The position numbers and the translations under genes were made by a program. 64,000 nt of DNA from an uncultured Alphaproteobacteria bacterium (lineage in GTDB: Bacteria > Pseudomonadota > Alphaproteobacteria > GCA-2731375): NCBI GenBank assembly GCA_951812805.1, contig CATOSZ010000009.1:382501-446500 (forward strand), given 5' to 3'. The notes beneath the pieces are model-generated. The model was given only the letters and a program-made list of their open reading frames with translations. It was not told the origin of the DNA and searched no databases. Of this stretch, positions 1 through 8,413 are shown in pieces. Within the stretch, counting starts at the first letter, position 1; the number at the start of each line of letters is the position of its first letter.

Positions 1-19
1 AGGCCCGCGCATGCAAGCT

Positions 20-1189
20 TCAATCCTTCGTCGCACCGGCGCCGATCCGGCCCTTCCACACGCCGCCGCGACCCCGGTGGTGCGACAGCGCCGACTCCAT
101 CGTCATCAGCAGATAGAGAATTCCCGCAAGCGGCAACAGCACCCCGAGCAACCAGGCTTCGCCATAAAGCCGCAAGGTCGGCCGGAACGAGACCACCATG
201 GCGGCCCAGGCCGCCAGGCCGAGGGCGAGCGCGCTTCCCTCGCCATGCCAGGGCCAGGCGAGAACCGCGAATGGCCCGGCGACATAGGTGAACAGCATGC
301 CCAGAATCGTGCCCAGCAGCCGCGCTGGCGAATGGCCGAGTTGCGTGTAGGCCGAACGGGCAACCATCTGCCAGACCCCGCCGAGCCCCTCATAGGGACG
401 CAACGAACGGGTATCGTCGGCCAGGCCGAGCCAGAGCCGCCCGCCGGCCTGGCGGATGGCGCGGGCGAGTGCGCAGTCGTCGATCAAGGCGTCTGATATC
501 GCCTCCAGCCCGCCGGCCTGGCGAAGACGCGCCCGCGAGACCAGCATGCAACCGCCCGCCGCCGCCGCCGCCCTGCCCCGATTGACCCAAGGAAAGGGAT
601 AGAGCTTCTGGAAGAAGTATACGAAGGCCGGGATCAATAGGCGTTGTGCGGCCCCCTCGCGGGCCAGGCGTACCATCAGCGATACCAGGTCCAGATCCCG
701 CGCCGTCGCCGTCGCCACCAGGCGGCGCAGGTTGCCGGGTGGATGATGGATGTCCGCATCGGTGAAAAGCAGATAGTCCGCGTCCCATCCGGCCTCGTCG
801 GCATGGGCGAGGCCACTCGCCATCGCCCAGACCTTGCCGACCCATCCGGCGGGGCGCGGACGCGTCGAAATCACCGTCAGCCGCGCCTCGGCGTCCAGCT
901 CACGCGCCCGGGCCCGGGCTATTGCGGCGGTGCCGTCGCGGCTTTCGTCGTCGACCAGGACGACCCGGAAGGGGCCGGGATAGTCCTGCGCGAGGAGCGC
1001 GGACATCGCCTCGCCGATCGACGCCGCCTCGTCGCGGGCGGGCACGATGGCGACGACGGCGGGCCAGGCTGCGGGTGCCGGCGCGGTGCCGAGCCGCTCG
1101 CCACAGCGCCAGAAGCCGCCCCTGAAGGCGAGCAGGTAGAGCCAGATGGCCAGCGAGAGCGCCGCGGCAATGGTCCAGAACAGGGTCAT
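20..1189 (-). CDS. hpnB: Hopanoid-type glycosyltransferase family 2 (HpnB-like)
   Basis: Membrane-associated GT-A glycosyltransferase of 389 residues. It begins with a hydrophobic helix, followed by the GT2 nucleotide-sugar fold (VVAIVPARDEAASIG near residue 45, VVLVDDESRDGTA near 75, and a metal-binding DAD in LLFTDADIHHP near 140). The acceptor region contains SDALIDDCALAR (about residue 235), and two or three C-terminal membrane helices follow. This order matches HpnB, a family tied to hopanoid gene clusters. Its exact reaction is not settled, and no other hopanoid gene lies in the window. It is transcribed away from the flavoprotein operon at 1300. The stop codon lies close to the left window edge, so further cluster genes could lie outside. 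Confidence 0.82.
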   Translation of the reverse strand: MTLFWTIAAALSLAIWLYLLAFRGGFWRCGERLGTAPAPAAWPAVVAIVPARDEAASIGEAMSALLAQDYPGPFRVVLVDDESRDGTAAIARARARELDAEARLTVISTRPRPAGWVGKVWAMASGLAHADEAGWDADYLLFTDADIHHPPGNLRRLVATATARDLDLVSLMVRLAREGAAQRLLIPAFVYFFQKLYPFPWVNRGRAAAAAGGCMLVSRARLRQAGGLEAISDALIDDCALARAIRQAGGRLWLGLADDTRSLRPYEGLGGVWQMVARSAYTQLGHSPARLLGTILGMLFTYVAGPFAVLAWPWHGEGSALALGLAAWAAMVVSFRPTLRLYGEAWLLGVLLPLAGILYLLMTMESALSHHRGRGGVWKGRIGAGATKD

Positions 1190-1299
1190 GCGCCATACAT
1201 ATGCGAGTTGGCGCGTTTTGCACGCCCGGACGTCGTCGCCGGGGCGTGATGGTATCGCGCCGCCGATGTCGATAGAGTGCGCGAAAATGGGAGACGGGC

Positions 1300-2484
1300 A
1301 TGGACGCGGGTTATGACGTCGTCATCGTCGGCGGCGGGGTCATGGGCAGTTCGGCGGCCTATTTCCTGGCCGCGAGCGATGTGTTCGACGGCTCCATCCT
1401 CGTGGTGGAGCGTGACTCGACCTACGACACCTCGGCGACCGCGCGCAGCATGGGCGGCATCCGCCAACAGTTCACCACCGAAGAGAACATCGCCATGTCG
1501 ATGTTCGGCGCCGAGTTCGCCAGGATCGCACCCGAGGTACTGGCCGTCGACGGTGAGCGGGTCGAGGTGACGTTTCGCGAACAGGGCTATCTTTCGACCG
1601 CGACCGCGGCGGGCGCCGACAGGTTGCGGCAGAATTTCGAGATGCAGCGCAGCCAGGGCGCGGCCGTGACCTTCCTGGAAGCCGGCGACCTCGCCCTGCG
1701 CTTCCCCTGGTTGAACCCGGACGGCCTCGGTGCCGCCGTCTTCGGCCATGCGAACGAAGGCTGGATCGATCCCAACACGCTGCTGCAAGGCTTCCGGCGT
1801 AAGGCGATATCCCTCGGCGCGACCTTCACCGACGACGAGGTCGTCGGCTTCACGCGCGAGGGAGACCGGCTGGCCGGCGTGCAGCTCGCCCGGGGCGGCG
1901 AGGTGGCCGCGGGCACGGTGGTGTTGTCGGCCGGGTCGCGCTCGGGCGCGCTGGCGGCGCTGATGGGCGTCGACCTGCCGGTCCGGCCGCGCAAGCGCTA
2001 CGTCTACGTCTTCGACTGCAAGGAAGATCTTTCCGGCCTGCCGCTCACCATCGATCCGAGCGGCGTCGCCTTCCGCCCGGAAGGCCGGCAGTTCGTCACC
2101 TCGATGTCACCGCCCGAGGACCAGGACCCCGACAGCGACGCGGAAGACATGGAGGTCGACTACACCACCTTCGAGGCGGTGACCTGGCCGGTCCTGGCGA
2201 ACCGCGTGCCCGCGTTCGAGGCGATCAAACTGACCGGCGCCTGGGCCGGTCACTATGACTTCAACAGCTTCGACCAGAACGCCATCCTGGGAGGCCATCC
2301 CGAAATCGCCAACCTGCTGTTCTGCACGGGCTTCAGCGGCCACGGCCTGCAACAATCGCCCGCCGCCGGTCGGGCGATCTCCGAGCTGATCGTCCACGGC
2401 GCCTACCGTGCCATCGACCTCACCCGGTTCGGCTTCGAACGGATCGCCCTCGGGCATGCCGTCGTCGAAGCCAACGTCTGGTAG
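1300..2484 (+). CDS. FAD-dependent oxidoreductase, DAO/sarcosine oxidase beta-like
   Basis: Flavoprotein of 394 residues in the D-amino-acid/sarcosine oxidase (DAO) superfamily. The N-terminal dinucleotide-binding motif is VVIVGGGVMGSSAAYF, about residues 6-21. A TARSMGGIRQQF segment follows, and the C-terminal FCTGFSGHGLQQSPAAGRA is the typical FAD-closing motif. The ATG is preceded by GGGAGA at good spacing. The next flavoprotein gene starts 12 bp downstream, so the two are probably co-transcribed and may form one heteromeric oxidase. DAO plus BFD-domain flavoprotein pairs are known from opine oxidases (OoxB/OoxA) and hydrogen cyanide synthase (HcnC/HcnB). The third small subunit of those systems is not seen here. 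The substrate cannot be read from the sequence; an amino acid or opine-like secondary amine is likely. Confidence 0.8.
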   Translation: MDAGYDVVIVGGGVMGSSAAYFLAASDVFDGSILVVERDSTYDTSATARSMGGIRQQFTTEENIAMSMFGAEFARIAPEVLAVDGERVEVTFREQGYLSTATAAGADRLRQNFEMQRSQGAAVTFLEAGDLALRFPWLNPDGLGAAVFGHANEGWIDPNTLLQGFRRKAISLGATFTDDEVVGFTREGDRLAGVQLARGGEVAAGTVVLSAGSRSGALAALMGVDLPVRPRKRYVYVFDCKEDLSGLPLTIDPSGVAFRPEGRQFVTSMSPPEDQDPDSDAEDMEVDYTTFEAVTWPVLANRVPAFEAIKLTGAWAGHYDFNSFDQNAILGGHPEIANLLFCTGFSGHGLQQSPAAGRAISELIVHGAYRAIDLTRFGFERIALGHAVVEANVW

Positions 2485-2496
2485 AGGGGCCCGGCG

Positions 2497-3837
2497 GTGG
2501 AGCCGAACCGGGACGAAAAGGTCATCGTCGTCGGTGCCGGGCCCGCCGGCCTGCGCGCGGCGGAGGTGCTGACCGGCGTGCGCTTGAAGCCGGTGCTGAT
2601 CGATGCCGGCACGGCGCCGGGCGGCCGGCCGGGGCGGCTCGGCCGGCTTGGCCAGGCCCGGCTCGGCGACCGGGATGCCTCGCTCCGCCGTGCCTTCGCC
2701 GGCCTCGCCGAGAAGCTCGACTACAGGCCCGAGACCGTGGCGACCGGCGTCGCCGACGGGCATCTGGAGGTCCGGCACGGCGACGAGGTGGCGCGGTTGC
2801 CGTTCGATGCCCTCATCCTGGCGACGGGGGCGAGCGAAGTGCTGCTGCCGTTCGCCGGATGGTCGCGCCCGGGTGTCGTCGGTTCGAGCCGGGCCCTGGC
2901 GGAACTTTCGCGCGGCCGCGCCGTCGCCCGCCGGCCGGTCTTCGTCGGCACGGGTCCCATGCTCTACCGGGTGGCCGCACGCCACGCCGCCAACGGCGTC
3001 ACCCCCGCCGCCGTACTCGACACCGGCCCGAAAGGCGGCATCCTTCGCGCAAGCCACCATCTCGCCACCGACTGGATGGTCTTCGCCGACCTGCTCGGCG
3101 ACCTGGCGGCGCTGCGGTTCCGACGCGTCCCCCTCCGGCGCGGGGTCCGACCGCTCGCCGTGATGGGCGAGGACACAATCGAAGCGCTGCACTGTCGCGA
3201 CGAGGCCGGCGAGGAGTTTGCGGTGCCCTGCGACGCCATCGTCACCGGCTTCGGCTGGCGGCCCGATGATCGGCTGGCGGCACTGGCCGGCGCGCGGTTC
3301 GCGCCGACGGAAGCCGACGGCGGCTGGCGCGCGGTGCTCGAGGATACGGGCGGCGTTACCGGCGCGCCGATCTACCTCGCCGGTGCGGCGCGCGGACAGG
3401 GCGCGATTCTGCCCGTGGCGGAGGCGAGCGGGACCATCGCCGCCTTCGCCGCCCTGATCGACCTCGGCTATCCGGTGACCGTCGGCACATTGCGCTTCTG
3501 GATGACCCGGATCGAGACCCGGCGTCTGTTGAACAAGGGGCTGGCCCAGGCCTTCCCTTTGCCCCTCGACATCGCCCTCGCGGCGACGGACGACACCCTT
3601 GTCTGCCCCTGCCGCGAGATCACCGCTGGCCGTCTGCGCGCGCTCGCCGGCGAAGGCGTCGCGGACCTGACGCAAGCCTGGAACGCCACCGGCCTCGGCG
3701 GTGGCGAATGCGGCGCCCTCCATTGTGCCGCCGCGGCCGGCGCCATCCTCGCCGCTGCCCACGGTACGACGCCAGCGGACGTGGGGCGTCTGGCCTCGCC
3801 GACACCGATCTCGTCGGAAAATCTGGACAGCCCTTGA
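2497..3837 (+). CDS. FAD/NAD(P)-binding oxidoreductase with C-terminal BFD-like [2Fe-2S] domain
   Basis: 446 residues, starting at GTG 12 bp after the DAO gene. The N-terminal motif VIVVGAGPAGLRAAEVL binds FAD. A second Rossmann motif (PVFVGTGPMLYRVA, about residue 148) is the NAD(P) half of a pyridine-nucleotide-disulfide reductase fold. The C-terminal about 60 residues carry CPCRE, then GGGECGALHC, the cysteine pattern of BFD-like iron-sulphur domains. This layout matches the alpha subunits of opine oxidases and HcnB. It should pass electrons from the upstream oxidase subunit. The redox-active CxxxxC disulphide of true disulphide reductases is absent, as expected for this group. Confidence is good for family and low for substrate. 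Confidence 0.8.
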   Translation: MEPNRDEKVIVVGAGPAGLRAAEVLTGVRLKPVLIDAGTAPGGRPGRLGRLGQARLGDRDASLRRAFAGLAEKLDYRPETVATGVADGHLEVRHGDEVARLPFDALILATGASEVLLPFAGWSRPGVVGSSRALAELSRGRAVARRPVFVGTGPMLYRVAARHAANGVTPAAVLDTGPKGGILRASHHLATDWMVFADLLGDLAALRFRRVPLRRGVRPLAVMGEDTIEALHCRDEAGEEFAVPCDAIVTGFGWRPDDRLAALAGARFAPTEADGGWRAVLEDTGGVTGAPIYLAGAARGQGAILPVAEASGTIAAFAALIDLGYPVTVGTLRFWMTRIETRRLLNKGLAQAFPLPLDIALAATDDTLVCPCREITAGRLRALAGEGVADLTQAWNATGLGGGECGALHCAAAAGAILAAAHGTTPADVGRLASPTPISSENLDSP

Positions 3838-3864
3838 GACGGCGGGCAAACGGGTCCTCGAGGC

Positions 3865-5943
3865 TCAGCCCAACGCGTCGCGCAACGCTTCCGCCAATTG
3901 CCATCGCTGGAAAGGTTTATTCAGAAGCACGTCGCCTGCATCGATCGACTCGTCCAGCTGGACCACATCCGCGGTGTAGCCGGACATGAAGACGATGCCG
4001 AGCGTGGGATGAGACTGCCGGACCCGACGCGCGAGTTCCAACCCGCTCATGCCGCGGGGTAGGACGACGTCGGTCAGCATCAAAGAGATCCGCATATCAC
4101 CGGCCAGGGCCAATTCGGCCGAGGGCGCGTCGCTCACCGCGATCGCGCGGTAGCCGAGACTTTCGACCATCGCAATGCCGAGCGCGCGTACATCGCCATC
4201 ATCCTCGACGATCAGAATCGTTTCACCATGGCCGGTCGGCGTTTCGCCCGGGCCGACGTCCTCGCGACGCCGCGCTTCGGCCTCGGCGCGGGGGAGGAAT
4301 AGCGTCACCGTCGTGCCGACGCCGAGGGCGCTCTCCAGCATGACGTGGCCGCCCGACTGCTTGGCGAAGCCGTAGACCATCGAGAGGCCGAGGCCGCTGC
4401 CCTGGCCGATATCCTTGGTCGTGAAGAACGGCTCGAAGGCCCGGGCGCGCACGTCCGACGACATTCCCGCGCCGTTGTCGGTAACGGAAATCGAGACATA
4501 GTCGCCCGCGGGCAGCTCGCCGTTTGCCACGACGTCGTCGGATCCGAGATGGACGTTGGCGCATTTGACGACCATTCGACCGACGCCCTCCATCGCGTCC
4601 CGCGCATTGAGCGCCAGGTTCAACAGCGTGTTTTCGACCTGGCCCGGATCGGCCTCGGCGCGCCAAAGATCGCCCGGCGCCACGGTCTCGACCTCGACCG
4701 TCTCGCCCAGCGTGCGGACCAGGAATCCCGTCAGCTTGCCGGTCAGCTCGCCGATATCGAGGGTGCGGGGACGCAAGGGCTGGCGGCGCGAAAACGCCAG
4801 CAGCCGCTGCGTCAGCTCGGCGCCGCGGTCCGCCGCCCGCTTGATCGCCGCCAGCGCCCGCGTGTCGGCGTCCGGCTCGTCGGCCAGCAGCTCGACGTTG
4901 CCGCTGATAACGGCGAGCAAATTGTTGAAATCATGCGCGACGCCGCCGGTCAGCTGACCGACGGCTTCCATCTTCTGCGCCTGGCGCAGTCCCTGCTCGG
5001 CCTGCCGCAGCGCGGTGATGTCGAAAACCAGACCATTCCAGACGACCGCGCCGTCATCCATCTTCCTCGGCGTGGACGAACCCCGGTACCAGCCGACATC
5101 ACCACCGGATCGTACCGCCCGACCTTCCCAGAACCAGGGTTCGAGCGAGGCATGGGATTGCAGAATCGAGGCGTCGAGGTCCGGGCGATCGTCCGGGTGG
5201 ATCACGTCGAACCAGGTATCGGCGTCGCGAACGACCTCGGCGGGATCGAGGCCGAAAAGATCGCGGATGGACTCGCTGACATAGGGAAACGAGGGCTGGC
5301 CATCGCAATCGATGCGAAACTGATAGACCACGCCCGGAACATTGGACGTGATGTCCCGCAAGCGGGCTTCGCTCGCCTGGAGTTCGCGGGCGTTTTCCAG
5401 TGACGACTGCGCGGCGACCCGGGCAACGGCACGCTCGTCGTGCACGACGGAATTCGCCTCGCGGCGCAGCTCGAGGATCTCGACGATGATCCGCGCCATA
5501 TCCTCCAACATGACACGCTCGTCGGCGCCAAGGGTGCGCGGCTTCAGGTCGACAACGTTGACGGTGCCGAGGTTGAAACCGTCCTTGGTTCGCAACGGTG
5601 CGCCCGCATAGAACCTGATTCCCGGCTCGCCGACAACGAGCGCGTTGTCGCTGAAACGCGGGTCACGCGTCGCGTCCTCCACCACCATGACGTCCGTCCC
5701 CATGATGGCATGGGCACAGAACGCCAGCTCCCTCGGCGTTTGCTCGACACCGATACCGTGTCGCGACTTGAACCATTGCCGGGTCTCGTCGATCAGCGAA
5801 ATCAAGGATATGGGCGCCCCGGTTCGGGCGGCCAGCATCCGCGTCAAGGCGTCGAACACCGCCTCGGGCGGCGTGTCGAGGATCCGGTAGCTCGCAAGGG
5901 CGGAAATCGGCTCCGGCTCATCGGAGGGAATGGGATGGTTCAT
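3865..5943 (-). CDS. Hybrid sensor histidine kinase (GAF-PAS-HisKA-HATPase-REC)
   Basis: 692-residue cytosolic hybrid kinase with no membrane segment. Domains in order are GAF (about residues 25-165), a PAS fold (about 190-310), the HisKA phosphoacceptor box with GGVAHDFNNLLAVISG (about 340), and the HATPase with N-box LNLALNARDAM, DNGAGM, and GQGSGLGLSMVYGF. The receiver starts at ILIVEDDGDVRAL, with probable phosphoacceptor Asp in MLTDVVLP and a Lys in LLNKPF. The HDFNNLL box places it in the group of soluble kinases common in alphaproteobacteria. No partner regulator lies beside it. It is divergent from the phosphonoacetate hydrolase gene at 6151 across 207 bp that hold both promoters, but a regulatory link is not shown. 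The ligand is unknown. Confidence 0.85.
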   Translation of the reverse strand: MNHPIPSDEPEPISALASYRILDTPPEAVFDALTRMLAARTGAPISLISLIDETRQWFKSRHGIGVEQTPRELAFCAHAIMGTDVMVVEDATRDPRFSDNALVVGEPGIRFYAGAPLRTKDGFNLGTVNVVDLKPRTLGADERVMLEDMARIIVEILELRREANSVVHDERAVARVAAQSSLENARELQASEARLRDITSNVPGVVYQFRIDCDGQPSFPYVSESIRDLFGLDPAEVVRDADTWFDVIHPDDRPDLDASILQSHASLEPWFWEGRAVRSGGDVGWYRGSSTPRKMDDGAVVWNGLVFDITALRQAEQGLRQAQKMEAVGQLTGGVAHDFNNLLAVISGNVELLADEPDADTRALAAIKRAADRGAELTQRLLAFSRRQPLRPRTLDIGELTGKLTGFLVRTLGETVEVETVAPGDLWRAEADPGQVENTLLNLALNARDAMEGVGRMVVKCANVHLGSDDVVANGELPAGDYVSISVTDNGAGMSSDVRARAFEPFFTTKDIGQGSGLGLSMVYGFAKQSGGHVMLESALGVGTTVTLFLPRAEAEARRREDVGPGETPTGHGETILIVEDDGDVRALGIAMVESLGYRAIAVSDAPSAELALAGDMRISLMLTDVVLPRGMSGLELARRVRQSHPTLGIVFMSGYTADVVQLDESIDAGDVLLNKPFQRWQLAEALRDALG

Positions 5944-6150
5944 CGATTGTCACTGCACCCTTGAAGCATCGCGCCGGATCCGCCGCTGCCCACACGGCGA
6001 TGGAAACATCCCGACATACTGGGGTGACAATATCAAGTCTTCATTAACGCCGGCGGCCCGGCGGACCATCACCAACGCGCGCGCACGTGGACCGATGCCC
6101 TCATCGCTGGTAGCTTGTGCGCGGATGCCCCGCCATGAGGACGAGACGGT

Positions 6151-7380
6151 ATGACCGCGCACGAAAAGATCACCGTGAACGGCCGCGACTATGCGTGGCC
6201 GAACGCCCCGCTCGTCGCCGTCTGTGTCGATGGTTGCGAGCCGGATTACCTGGACCTCGCCATTGCCGCGGGCCGGATGCCCTTCATGGCCCGCGCCCGG
6301 GCCGAGGGCACGGACCTGCTGGCCCGCTGTGTGGTGCCGAGTTTCACCAACCCGAACAATCTCTCGATCGTCACCGGCGCGCCGCCGGCCGTGCACGGCA
6401 TCGCCGGCAACTACTTCCTCGATCCCGCGACGGGGGAAGCGGTGATGATGAACGACCCGGCCCTGCTGCGCACCGGCACGATCCTCGCCGCCTTTGCCGA
6501 GCGGGGCGCGCGGGTCGCGGCGGTGACCGCGAAGGACAAGCTTCGCCGTCTGCTGGGCCACGGCCTGGAGATCGGTCCCGGCAAGGCGATTTGCCTTTCG
6601 GCCGAGCATGCCGACCGGGCGAGCGAGGCGGAACACGGCCTGGGCGACGTGCTGGCCAAGGTCGGCCTGCCGCTGCCCTCGGTCTATTCCGCGGACTTGA
6701 GCGCGTTCGTCTTCGCCACCGGCGTCCATCTGCTGGAGACGGTACGCCCGGACGTCATGTATCTCTCGACCACCGACTATGTGCAGCACAAGCACGCGCC
6801 CGGCACCGAGGAGGCCAACGCCTTCTACGCCATGATGGACGGCTACCTCGCCCGCCTCGACGCGCTCGGCGCCACCATCGCCATCACCGCCGATCACGGC
6901 ATGAACGCCAAGCACGGGGCCGACGGCCAGCCGAACGTGATCTACCTGCAGGACCTGCTCGACGACTGGCTGGGGGCCGGCGCGGTTCGGGTCATCCTGC
7001 CCATCACCGATCCCTATGTGGCGCATCACGGCGCGCTCGGCTCCTTCGCCACCATCTATGCGACGGCGGGCGGCGGCGACCTGCCGGCCCGTCTCGGCGC
7101 GCTCGAGGGCATCGAGGCCGCGCTCACCGGCGCCGAGGCGGCGGCCCGCTTCGAGCTGCCGCCGGATCGCATCGGCGATATCGTCGTCGTCTCGGAAAAG
7201 GGCGTCGTGCTCGGCACCGCGGCGGCGGAGCATGATCTCTCCGGCCTCGACGCGCCGCTCCGCTCGCACGGCGGGATCAGCGAACAGACGGTACCGCTGA
7301 TCGTCAACCGGCCGACGGACTGGTCGGCGACGGCCCGCAATTTCGATCTGTTCGACCTGGCCCTGAACCATCTGGCCTGA
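6151..7380 (+). CDS. phnA: Phosphonoacetate hydrolase
   Basis: 409-residue member of the alkaline phosphatase superfamily, close to the usual length of PhnA. It hydrolyses the C-P bond of phosphonoacetate to acetate and phosphate using two zinc ions. Visible motifs are the N-terminal metal Asp in VCVDGCEPDY, the nucleophile Thr in PSFTNPNNLS, the metal site TADHGMN, and YVQHKHAP and AHHGALGS histidines. ATG at 6151 follows GGACGAGACGGT. No 2-aminoethylphosphonate pathway gene (phnW, phnY) was found nearby. The convergent asparaginase lies 11 bp downstream. The family call is strong. Substrate specificity within phosphonate/phosphodiester hydrolases is inferred from motif context. Confidence 0.82.
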   Translation: MTAHEKITVNGRDYAWPNAPLVAVCVDGCEPDYLDLAIAAGRMPFMARARAEGTDLLARCVVPSFTNPNNLSIVTGAPPAVHGIAGNYFLDPATGEAVMMNDPALLRTGTILAAFAERGARVAAVTAKDKLRRLLGHGLEIGPGKAICLSAEHADRASEAEHGLGDVLAKVGLPLPSVYSADLSAFVFATGVHLLETVRPDVMYLSTTDYVQHKHAPGTEEANAFYAMMDGYLARLDALGATIAITADHGMNAKHGADGQPNVIYLQDLLDDWLGAGAVRVILPITDPYVAHHGALGSFATIYATAGGGDLPARLGALEGIEAALTGAEAAARFELPPDRIGDIVVVSEKGVVLGTAAAEHDLSGLDAPLRSHGGISEQTVPLIVNRPTDWSATARNFDLFDLALNHLA

Positions 7381-7391
7381 CGCCAGGCCAC

Positions 7392-8396
7392 TCAATAGGT
7401 GTCGAAGATCGCCTGCAACGCGTCGGGTTCGCGGGTCTCGCGGAGCGCCAGCATGGCCAGTACCCGCGCCTTCTGCGGATTGAGGTTGTCGGCGGCGACG
7501 ATGCCGGCCTCGACCATCGAGGTCCGCCGCAACACCCGGCCGCTGCCGACGCGGCTGGAATAGATCACCAGCACACCCGCCGCCCGCGCCGCCGTCACCG
7601 CGTCCATCTGCGTCGTCGCCGGCATGCCCGGCGCCAGGGACGCCATGACCACGGCCTCGGCGCCGGCGGCCACGAAAGCCTCCACCGCCGTCGGCGGCGC
7701 GCCGGCATAGCTGTAGGCGATATCGACCCGCGGCAGGTCGCCGACGCGCGTGACATCGAACGGCGTCGCCGCGGTGTGCGGGCGGGCCGGCGCCCGGTAG
7801 AGGGCGACCCGTCCGTCGCCGTCGACATAGCCGAGCATGCCGAGGTCGGGACTGCGGAAAGTCTCCAGCCGGAAGGTCGAGGTCTTGGAGACTTCCCGCG
7901 CCGCCTGGATCTCGTCGTTCAGCAACACCAGGACTCCCATGCCGCGCGCTTCGGCGCTGCCGGCCAGGCGGATCGCCCCCAGCAGGTTGGCACCGGCATC
8001 GGTGCCGAGCGCGCTCGAGGGCCGTTGCGCGCCGACCAGCACGACGGGGACGTCGCACTTCAGGGTGAGATGGAGGAAATAGGCCGTCTCCTCCAGGGTC
8101 GCGGTACCGTGGGTCAGCACGATGCCGTCCGGCGGTTCGGCCCGCGCGGCGATCTCGTGGATCCGCGCGACCAGCGCCAGCCAATCGCCGGGCGTGACGC
8201 CGGAACTCGAAAGCTGGGCGTGGTCGACCAGCTCCAGTTCCGCCGCCGCCTCGACCTCGGGAAAGCGGGCGAGGATTTCCGCCACCGTCTGGCGCCGGCC
8301 GAACTCCATGTATTCGAAGACGTCGAGGCCGTCGCGCCCGGCAAAGGAGATCGTGCCACCGGTGCCGATGAGGGCGATGCGAGGTCGCACGGCCAT
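7392..8396 (-). CDS. L-asparaginase (type I/II asparaginase superfamily)
   Basis: 334 residues from the ATG at 8396 (MAVRPRIALIGTGGTISF). A longer reading upstream is possible but would overlap the ThDP gene, and the first Thr motif sits at the right distance from this ATG. The two catalytic threonine regions are visible: GTGGTIS near residue 12 and VLTHGTATLEETAYFL near 90. The conserved GAQRPSSALGTDAGANL segment also fits. The enzyme should hydrolyse asparagine (possibly glutamine) to the acid and ammonia. No signal peptide is seen, suggesting a cytosolic enzyme. It lies 17 bp downstream of the ThDP enzyme on the same strand, so an operon is likely. Confidence 0.83.
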   Translation of the reverse strand: MAVRPRIALIGTGGTISFAGRDGLDVFEYMEFGRRQTVAEILARFPEVEAAAELELVDHAQLSSSGVTPGDWLALVARIHEIAARAEPPDGIVLTHGTATLEETAYFLHLTLKCDVPVVLVGAQRPSSALGTDAGANLLGAIRLAGSAEARGMGVLVLLNDEIQAAREVSKTSTFRLETFRSPDLGMLGYVDGDGRVALYRAPARPHTAATPFDVTRVGDLPRVDIAYSYAGAPPTAVEAFVAAGAEAVVMASLAPGMPATTQMDAVTAARAAGVLVIYSSRVGSGRVLRRTSMVEAGIVAADNLNPQKARVLAMLALRETREPDALQAIFDTY

Positions 8397-8413
8397 GACG
8401 TTGCCTCCCGCCC

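Noticed and set aside
2107..3849. 580-codon minus-strand frame opposite the flavoproteins
   Set aside because: No recognisable motifs; antisense of two genes with intact FAD and BFD motifs.
5950..8184. 744-codon minus-strand frame opposite phnA
   Set aside because: Mostly antisense to phnA, whose motifs are clear; the remainder is an off-frame reading of the asparaginase gene.
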